DNA of 12,569 nt from Gracilaria caudata (taxonomy: Eukaryota; Rhodophyta; Florideophyceae; Gracilariales; Gracilariaceae): the NCBI GenBank assembly GCA_030374735.1, contig JASCIV010000772.1, forward strand, positions 1 to 12,569, given 5' to 3'. The notes beneath the pieces are model-generated. The model saw only the letters and a program-made list of their open reading frames with translations, did not search any database and was not told the origin of the DNA. Positions 1 through 6,138 of this stretch are shown piece after piece (the stretch's first letter is position 1; every line of letters starts with the position of its first letter). A program made the position numbers and the translations under genes.

Positions 1-117
1 TACGTTATTGCCATCTTCGCCGCCGTCGCCGCCGTCTCCATGGCCAACCCGGTTGGTGACCTCCTCGAGGACGTCGTCGACATCTTCGAGAAGCTCACCG
101 CCACCCCGACTCCGTAA
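1..117 (+). CDS. Small secreted protein, 3' end only (N-terminus outside window)
   Basis: Frame 1 is open from the first base to a TAA at 115-117 and gives 38 residues. The visible part starts with a hydrophobic Ala/Val/Ile run (about residues 2-12) followed by SMA-NP, which fits a signal-peptide core and an A-x-A-like cleavage site. After that come about 23 residues: an acidic, amphipathic stretch (GDLLEDVVDIFEKL) and a TATPTP tail. If the reading is right, only a few N-terminal residues are missing and the mature product would be a very short secreted or cell-surface peptide. The codons are strongly biased (GCC, GTC, CTC, ATC, GAC), like the secreted phytase-like gene further right, which suggests high expression. 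The alternative is that this is the C-terminal membrane segment and tail of a longer protein. I recognise no family. Confidence 0.6.
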   Translation, partial: YVIAIFAAVAAVSMANPVGDLLEDVVDIFEKLTATPTP

Positions 118-1854
118 ATTGTCCTTTTGGAAGTTGGGATTCAATCGGCTGCGGAACAATTTTGTGATGAGGAATGGTTTTCGACTTTGTGATTGCTAGT
201 CTGGTGGGGGTCGTTTGGTTTCCGCCATTGCGTGCATTTTTTTTGGTATCATGCTTTGTGCCTTTTTGGGCGCCTTTTTTTTGTTTCGCTTTTGTTCCGC
301 AGCGTTGTACTTCGCTTTATGGGGATACTTTTGACTACTAAGAAGTAAAAATTTGGAGTTGCATCTCGTCGTACACTTTTGCTTTGTTGAGATACAGCGC
401 GCAGCGAGCAGCGAACGCGCATGTGCACGCGCACAGCAATGCACCCATTTACAGTGTAACACAGCACAATCAATCAATTCAATCAGATTCAAACAGATTT
501 TATTCCCTTCTCCACCCACTAGTTCCACCTCCCCCCCCCCACCCAAAGGGGTAGAAAAGCAAGTTTGCCTAGACGATTGCACGCGGCTTACAAAGCGTAT
601 TTCTGTTGTTTCTATGCAAACCGTTGCAGCGAAAAGAGAGGTGAGTTTGTTTGTTGACTTGCAAAACAAAATAGATAGATAGTGCCAAACAACTTTCCAA
701 TCAAAGTGGTCTTGGAGCCATGTTTTCAACCACAGCTGTCGCTTGTGCTTTGTTTTGCTTGAAATTGCCAACGTCATGCATTCGGTAGCTGTCAGAAGCT
801 AGCGTTGTAGCCAAGAAAGACTTGTGCGCTCAACTGTTGTTAAGCCACAGTTGCAGCCATTAGTTCAACAAGCAGTCGGGACTCCCATCAAAAGATGCCA
901 ACCATTTCGTACCACAAGTTACAATCTTGCTGCACACTGAACTAATTATGACAAAACTGAACAGTTACGTGCCGCGCAGACAGTCTGATTCATATAATGC
1001 TTACTTTTATAGAGCGCCACAAAACAAAAGCACTTGTCTTCTGACGACAAGCTTACGTCATGCAGCCACGCGTCACCGACACATTTCGCGACCGCTCTGT
1101 GACAAACATCGTCATGTGTGGAGCACACACTCATTCATGTTTAAAGCACTCGCCCAAAAAGCTCAGCTTTGTTGGCGGAGGATGCAGAAATATGGATACA
1201 ACTTGTAAGTCATCTAAAAGTGGACGCAAACTTTTATCAAGTTACGTAACTCCACACTGCAATACGATCGAGGCGCAAATATGCGCCTTCTGGCAAGTTA
1301 TTTTCGGCAACTGCCCGTGCCGCTTTGCTTCACGCTGCGTTTCGACATACTATCGCGGCGGCGCGCCAAACTTTTCTCTCTTCGTCTTCTTCTTTGCTGG
1401 CGGGAGTTGTGCTCGAGTTCCTCACACACCTGAGAAATATCTTTACGCGTATTTCTCTCCCCGCTTTCTCTCTCTCTGTCTCTTTCTCTTTCTCTCTCTC
1501 TCCCTCTCCCTCTCCCTCTCCCTCTCTTGTTTAGGAGTATGCCTGCCCAATTACGACGTTGCGCGGCTCCCTGCTGCCTGTACGAGCCGTCGGCACTGCT
1601 CACCATCACCCACCTCGCGCGAGATTAGCCTGGGGCTCGACGAATCCATCAGCGCCGCATGCACACAACTCTCGCCTAATAATCACGCAAACGGAGCCTG
1701 CGCTCCGCTCAAACTAAGCATATCGTTACTTCCAGCCGAGCTCGATAAAAGCGTTACAGTTTGACAAATCGCGCTCGTTGCTTCGTTGCATCATTCCACT
1801 GCTGTGATGAATGCGCACATCACGCTCTTTTTACAAATCACAATCACTATTCTG
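118..1854. other. Convergent intergenic region, no supported gene
   Basis: This 1.7 kb lies between two convergent genes. The longer open frames here are rich in Cys, Arg, Ser and His, contain homopolymer or CT-repeat translations, and show no family motif, so I treat them as non-coding. Visible items are a T8 run near 237-244, a C10 run at 531-540, a strand-asymmetric pyrimidine tract near 1464-1528, and a 10-nt repeat (ACGTCATGCA) at 771-780 and 1055-1064. On the minus strand, 20 to 25 nt past the reductase stop, there is a TGTAAA motif (plus-strand TTTACA at 1830-1835) that could serve as a polyadenylation signal. Confidence 0.55.
1464..1528 (+). repeat. CT-rich microsatellite ending in tandem CCCTCT
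   Basis: About 65 nt are almost pure pyrimidine on the plus strand, with a single G near 1478. The left part is CT/CTTT repeats. The right part (about 1499-1527) is four to five tandem copies of the hexamer CCCTCT. Such mirror-like polypyrimidine tracts can form triplex DNA. On the minus strand it reads as an Arg/Glu/Gly repeat, which explains the spurious open frame there. Confidence 0.85.
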
Positions 1855-3669
1855 TCACCAACATTCCATTTGCAGACGTCCCTCCGCCTCCATTCGTCTC
1901 ACATACAGTTCACAACTTTCTTCATCCAGCTTTCCAAACGTCTTACTAATATCCACAACAGCTTGTCGAACAGCCTTTGGCATGTCTCCAGCAGCCCCAG
2001 CCACATAAACACATGCGCCCTTCTGATGAATTAGCTCCCACACTTGTTTCCCATGCGCTTCCATTTTGTGTTGCACATATGTCTTTTGCGACGGCTCGCT
2101 GCGAGAAAAAGCCGTAATGAGCTGTGTTAACCTTCCATCTTGTAGGAACGTGTTAAAGTCCTTTTCATACAAAAAGTCGCCATCCTTCAAACGACAACCG
2201 AAGAAAAGCAGTTTTGGTAAACTGTGAGACAAACCGGCACTCAAGTACGACCTCAACGGCGCCACACCTGTACCCGGACCGACAAGCACAGCTGGTCGCT
2301 TCTCATTAAACCGTAGCGATGTTCCTTTTTCTAGAAATATTGGCACGCAATCTCCTTTTGTCAAAGTCTTCAAAAAACCGGAACATACTCCAGTTCGCAT
2401 GAATCGTAACGGCGTGATATACTTTACCATCGAAACGCAGATTTGAATGTTACCAGCATGAGCCTGTGCTGAGGAAGCGATTGAAAATGCTCGCGGTCTC
2501 AACAAAGGAATCATATCAATCAAGCAATCAAGAGGGGGACGTGCTGATGGAAAATCTCTCAACACCAATAGAATGGTTCGTTTCTCACGATAGGCATACT
2601 GTGTTAAATCTTCCGTGCCTTCCATTGATGCAAAGTGCAACAGTTTCTCTCTTTCCATATCCAAAGTGGCAAATGGCGCCAGTTGATTGAAGAACCTTCG
2701 TCGTGGAGTTGCTGCTAGGTCAAGTTGTGCAGATGCCAACTGTCTCAACGTGCAAGGCATTTCGATGTTAAAATGATAGCCCCCAAACTGACGTTTGCTT
2801 TGTCGCACAGAGACATTGATTAGCTCGTCGCCATCAAAACCAGTTAGTTCTAAAAATGCGTCAACAGCGGATTCACTGTTTCGTGGCATGACGTGAATTA
2901 TGTCGCCAGGTTCGTATGTGAGCAGGCCAGTTTCAGCTGCGCAGTTAGAAACGTCCAGTTGAACATGAAGAACTTCTTTATCGTCAGTTAACACATCAGG
3001 GTTTGTTAACACTTGCACTCGATCCACAATCGAATCGTGAAGCGGATATGTAGCCACCGAAGGTTTACGTCTGGCTTGTCCCGGGCGCCATTTTAGCGTT
3101 GAATGCTCAATCTGGCGACCCAGATGTCGTACCTCGATGCGTGGCACATTTTCGGCATCACTTACGGAGACAGAAGTTGAGTTAGGAACGAGAATGTGAA
3201 GCAGCTTTTCCGTCCACGGAAGGAGTTGAGCGTCATATCCACCCTGCTCACTATCATCTCCAAGAGCGAGCGGGGTGATCAATGAAGCGCCGAGATCTAT
3301 GAGTCTGGTACACAGCTTCCTGGCAGCTGCATTGAATTTGACGTACGCCCTGTCACCCAATCCGAATATGGCAAACTGCAAGTCTGATAGAATGGCTGGA
3401 GGAAGGCTGGAACGTCTAATAAACGCCCAGAACTTCCGCATTGTTATCGGTACATGACCATCGCCACATGTTGATACAACGAAAATGAAGTTATCGCCTC
3501 GTGCTGCATCGTTGGGAAGGTTCGCCAATGGATACTCATCGATTGCGCTCAAAGATTTCAGTGTTGCACCACGTTGAACAAGCAGTTGAGCAAGTTGTTG
3601 TGAAACGTCTTCGGCAGTGCCAGTAGCCGTGGCGTATAAAACATGGCAGTTAACGGGGGTGAGAGTCAT
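1855..3669 (-). CDS. NADPH-dependent diflavin oxidoreductase, NDOR1/Tah18-like (Fe-S cluster assembly)
   Basis: This 604-residue, intronless protein has the diflavin reductase layout: flavodoxin-type FMN domain (about 6-165), FAD-binding domain with connecting insert (about 210-435) and NADPH-binding domain (about 455-604). Visible motifs are the FMN phosphate loop YATATGTAEDV (12-22), STCGDGHVP (66-74), GLGDRAYVKFN (103-113), FAD motif RPRAFSIASS (391-400), GVCSGF (427-432), NADPH loop GPGTGVAPLRS (464-474), FFGCRLKDGDF (489-499), YVAGAAGDMPKAV (555-567) and a terminal Trp as in this family. The length is close to that of known NDOR1/Tah18 proteins (about 600), and it lacks the N-terminal membrane anchor of P450 reductases. 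Established family role: passes electrons from NADPH through FAD and FMN to the Fe-S protein Dre2/CIAPIN1 in cytosolic Fe-S assembly. The ATG at 3669 is the first in-frame ATG; the frame stays open upstream only through a TTG at 3732. Confidence 0.93.
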   Translation of the reverse strand: MTLTPVNCHVLYATATGTAEDVSQQLAQLLVQRGATLKSLSAIDEYPLANLPNDAARGDNFIFVVSTCGDGHVPITMRKFWAFIRRSSLPPAILSDLQFAIFGLGDRAYVKFNAAARKLCTRLIDLGASLITPLALGDDSEQGGYDAQLLPWTEKLLHILVPNSTSVSVSDAENVPRIEVRHLGRQIEHSTLKWRPGQARRKPSVATYPLHDSIVDRVQVLTNPDVLTDDKEVLHVQLDVSNCAAETGLLTYEPGDIIHVMPRNSESAVDAFLELTGFDGDELINVSVRQSKRQFGGYHFNIEMPCTLRQLASAQLDLAATPRRRFFNQLAPFATLDMEREKLLHFASMEGTEDLTQYAYREKRTILLVLRDFPSARPPLDCLIDMIPLLRPRAFSIASSAQAHAGNIQICVSMVKYITPLRFMRTGVCSGFLKTLTKGDCVPIFLEKGTSLRFNEKRPAVLVGPGTGVAPLRSYLSAGLSHSLPKLLFFGCRLKDGDFLYEKDFNTFLQDGRLTQLITAFSRSEPSQKTYVQHKMEAHGKQVWELIHQKGACVYVAGAAGDMPKAVRQAVVDISKTFGKLDEESCELYVRRMEAEGRLQMECW

Positions 3670-4294
3670 TATGTACACATGTATGGCGTTATGTGAAGAA
3701 CAATTGTAGTATCGCCAAGTTGGCGACGCCAACCCGGATCGTATGATTGCGTATAATTCAAAGACAAGCTTGATTCACAACACTGGCACAACAATGTATC
3801 GCGCTCCGCTCGTCATTGTCGAGTTTGCAGTGAGATATGGGTGAGACGAAAGCAAATCGCGTGTAACCTCTTTCACTGTTGAGTAACTGTTGACATCGCA
3901 AGATTGAGCTTGTACGTGTAGCAGGGAGGCAACCAAGGTAATGCTGGGTCCTTGCGTGAGAGATGTGGCAGGGTCGTGCTGTCAGAAGCTCACTGTTGGT
4001 GAAAGAGCATCGGCAACCACGCTAGCAGCCTGAGGACTTTTGTAGAGTGGTTTCTCACCACGTGAACTTGAAGGTGAACAGTGATGGAGTGGGACGGCGG
4101 CCTCGTGTGGGGCATGGCTTATTATATTGTAGATATTAATTAATTTACATCTGGGATTGCCACGCGCAGATTATGGGTGCGGGATTTGATCTGGAAAAAG
4201 AGGAGCACGCGGCAGTCAATACCTTCGTAGAACTTGGAGGAGCAACGCTCACTGTTCGAGTGGCAGAGAGACAGACGTAAGCGGAAGAACAGAC
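3670..4294. promoter_or_regulatory. Divergent promoter region between reductase and FKBP genes
   Basis: These 625 nt separate two divergent start codons, so both promoters should lie here. A perfect G-box (CACGTG) is at 4059-4064. A strongly AT-rich patch at 4118-4150 (containing TTATTATATT and TTAATTAATT) lies about 150 nt before the FKBP ATG and is the best candidate for its core promoter. A short upstream open frame, ATG at 4173 to TAA at 4278-4280 (35 codons), precedes the FKBP start. No transcription start can be fixed from sequence. Confidence 0.4.
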
Positions 4295-5036
4295 ATGTCC
4301 AAAACAGGAAACAAAGCGGCGTTCACAACAGCCATAGCGTGCGCAAACAGTACGAGAACAAGCAGGAGGAGGTACGACATGTTGATGTGCACCTCATCGG
4401 CAAGCAATGTATCAAGAAGGACAATGCTATTAGCAGCTTTCAGTTGTCTAAGCCCATCCGCAGCACTTGCGTATTCGTCGCCGTACAAACCATCCGAGGG
4501 CGAATCAAAGCCACTACCAGACCGTTTATACGAGTCGAAGACAAGAAGCACGGTCAAGCTACCGTCCGGCCTAGAATACTTTGACCTGTCAATCGGAAAC
4601 GGAGAAGAAGCAAAACAAAACTCTCAGGTGTGGATTTACTATACATCACGTTTAAGAGGCTTGAACGGTATCAAACTGGACAGCTCTTTCGACGAAAAGT
4701 TCCCCACGGCGTTTAGTTTTCGGGTGGGAGATAAGAACGTGGTGGAGGGACTGAGTGAAATGGTGGTTGGCATGCAGGTGGGCGGAAAGAGAAGAGCTGT
4801 ACTTCCTCCCCAAATTGCGTATAAAAGCGCGGAGCAACGCCCGATTGTGAAGGATTTCTTCGCGAAACGACGTCTGTTAAGCGTGTTGGAAACGAGTCGA
4901 GACTCTACAATCGTATTTGAGTAAGTTTTTAAAAAACACAATTGAAAGCAAGCAACAAACACGAACACTAACGCGACAATGATTACCAAAACACACACAC
5001 AAAAATCGCAGCGTGGAACTAATCAAGTTGCGATGA
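4295..5036 (+). CDS. Thylakoid-lumen FKBP-type peptidyl-prolyl cis-trans isomerase (two exons)
   Basis: Exon 1 is 4295-4920 and exon 2 is 5012-5036, giving 216 residues. Without splicing the frame stops at 4922-4924, inside the perfect donor GTAAGT. Splicing restores TIVFDVELIKLR, the standard last strand of FKBP domains. The N-terminus (1-39) is Ser/Thr/Arg/Ala-rich like a plastid transit peptide. It is followed by SRRTMLLAAF (40-49), a hydrophobic run and AALA-YS (56-61), a twin-arginine signal for the thylakoid lumen. The FKBP domain covers about 105-216: IYYTSRL (114-120), LDSSFD (128-133), AFSFRVG (139-145), VVEGLSEMVVGMQVGGKRR (149-167) and PPQIAY (171-176). Leu153 sits where FKBP12 has the pocket Trp, and Leu128 where it has Phe, so isomerase activity may be weak. 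The family folds or chaperones lumenal photosynthetic proteins; which one is unknown. An upstream 5' exon cannot be excluded. Confidence 0.88.
4921..5011 (+). other. Spliceosomal intron of the FKBP gene (91 nt, phase 2)
   Basis: The intron starts with GTAAGT directly after TTTGA and ends with TCGCAG before CGTGGAACTA. CACTAAC at 4966-4972 is a strong branch site about 40 nt before the acceptor. A CA-repeat lies just upstream of the acceptor. Joining the exons makes GAC (Asp) across the junction and restores the conserved FDVELIKL end of the FKBP fold. Confidence 0.9.
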
Positions 5037-5049
5037 AGAAGAAGCGTCA

Positions 5050-5388
5050 TTAGTCATCGGAAGAAGCACGAATACTCTTGTTGAAATTGGAGCGATACGA
5101 CGCATTGAACACGAACAACAAGGGCCAGGCAGCAGCCAGAGGCAATCGAAAAGAGTTTTGATACGAAGTTCGATGAAAGCCGCGATAGAATCGATAAGCG
5201 CCGTAAAACCAAGCCGCCAACAGCAACCAGTTGGGAACAAACGGCAACAACGACATTGAGGGCTTCGCCACCACTGGACGTGTACGCACAGACGCACTTC
5301 TGGCACATATCGTGCGCGGATGCGTGCGCGCGACGAGCGCGCGGCGCGCGGACACGGGCGGCACGAATGCGGAGCAGAACGCCATCAT
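5050..5388 (-). CDS. Small plastid-targeted membrane protein, function unknown
   Basis: The 112-residue product starts MMAFCSAFVPP and then has many Arg, Ser, Ala and Val but no acidic residue for the first 50 residues or so, as in a red-algal plastid transit peptide. The mature part (from about 45) has a hydrophobic stretch LLPFVPNWLLLAAWFYGAY (47-65), a basic aromatic segment RFYRGFHRTSYQNSF (66-80), a second hydrophobic stretch LPLAAAWPLLFVF (82-94) and a polar tail NASYRSNFNKSIRASSDD. This suggests one or two membrane passes, probably in the thylakoid or envelope. The pattern reminds me of small conserved plastid membrane proteins, but I cannot name the family. The first ATG is at 5388 with a second directly after it; upstream the frame has only a GTG. 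It converges on the FKBP gene: only 13 nt separate the stop codons, so the mature transcripts very probably overlap. Confidence 0.75.
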   Translation of the reverse strand: MMAFCSAFVPPVSARRALVARTHPRTICARSASVRTRPVVAKPSMSLLPFVPNWLLLAAWFYGAYRFYRGFHRTSYQNSFRLPLAAAWPLLFVFNASYRSNFNKSIRASSDD

Positions 5389-6138
5389 GGCGACGAACAC
5401 CCAACGCCGTTCGACGTGCCACGCTCGAGCGGACGATGCATGGCACGAGCGAGCTCACGTTCGGTCCGTGCTTGATCGCTCCGGTCTGCACAATACAGCC
5501 GTGGCCACGTAGTCCACGCGTGCTACGGTACCACGTAACTACACAACCGTGGTGAGCATCGTCACGCGCGTGACGAGGTGTAAAGGTCACCGGCGGCGAT
5601 GCGCCGCGCGCCGTGGGCAGCAACGTCTACTGACGTCATCGCGCGCCGTGGACGTGTGTGACGTAAGCCGCGTGTTTGAATCTGAATGCGCGCGGTGGTG
5701 GCGCGCCAGATTCGGCAGCGAATCGGAGAGCTCGTTCAGGGCCTGTCACTCGTAGATTCGGCAGATTCTGTACGACACAACCCTCCGCCGTTGAGGGTTG
5801 GATCAGTGTCCCGATGTGCTCGGCCGTGACGCTGGACCGTGGCTATACAAAGAGCGGAAACGCTGTTATCTTTCCATCTGTCATCGAGCGCCATCACGTC
5901 ACGCCGCCTGTGCTCGCCTTTGCCCAGCTGCCGTTCGCTTCGCGTCTGGGTGGCGCGCGCCGTACGCATCGCGCCGCACAATGCGCCATCATGTGCGCTC
6001 CGGCGTGACGTGCGCCTTCTGCCTCAAAAGCGCACCTCAACGCGCGTGGTCTCGTGCGGCGTGCATCTCGTCCCTCACCGTGTCTGTCTCGGGATTCGTT
6101 ACCTTCCCTCATCAGTGGCTGACGCCTTGTTTGTCGAC
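5389..6138. promoter_or_regulatory. GC-rich divergent promoter with clustered ACGT-core sites
   Basis: This 750-nt region lies between the start codons of the small plastid protein (minus) and the secreted phytase-like protein (plus). It is markedly richer in G+C and CpG than the rest of the window. ACGT cores occur at 5457, 5508, 5533, 5623, 5633, 5652, 5661, 5896 and 6008. The one at 5633 sits in a full palindrome TGACGTCA (5631-5638), the classic bZIP/CREB site. A 12-nt element CGCGCGCCGTGG is repeated at 5605-5616 and 5640-5651, each copy followed by a TGACGT core. AGATTCGGCAG is repeated at 5708-5718 and 5754-5764. A TATA-like CTATACAAAG is at about 5843-5852, which would leave a 5' leader of roughly 260 nt. 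The regulatory role is inference. Confidence 0.45.
5631..5638. promoter_or_regulatory. TGACGTCA palindrome (CRE / bZIP-type site)
   Basis: The perfect 8-nt palindrome lies in the centre of the divergent GC-rich promoter and is flanked within 35 nt by three further ACGT cores. bZIP factors recognise this sequence in plants, fungi and animals. Binding here is inferred from sequence only. Confidence 0.45.

Noticed and set aside
1..20. Near match between the left-edge gene start and 6928-6947 in the phytase-like gene (both encode YVIAI)
   Set aside because: About 18 of 20 bases agree, but the match stops there and follows from shared codon bias for the same five or six residues.
196..777. 193-residue minus-strand open frame
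   Set aside because: Composition is random-like, with Cys/His/Lys clusters and Gly/Pro runs arising from the C10 homopolymer, and no motif or signal is recognisable.
1060..1764. 234-residue plus-strand open frame and the 103-residue minus-strand frame opposite
   Set aside because: Both are dominated by translation of the CT-rich repeat (Ser/Leu on plus, Arg/Glu on minus) with no family features outside it.
788..3990. 13-nt repeat GCTGTCAGAAGCT at 788-800 and 3978-3990
   Set aside because: About one such chance match is expected in 12.5 kb, and flanks do not align.
5054..5623. 189-residue minus-strand frame overlapping the small plastid protein
   Set aside because: Cys/Arg/Val-rich translation of GC-rich promoter DNA. 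The alternative frame at 5050-5388 has a sensible transit peptide and membrane segments.
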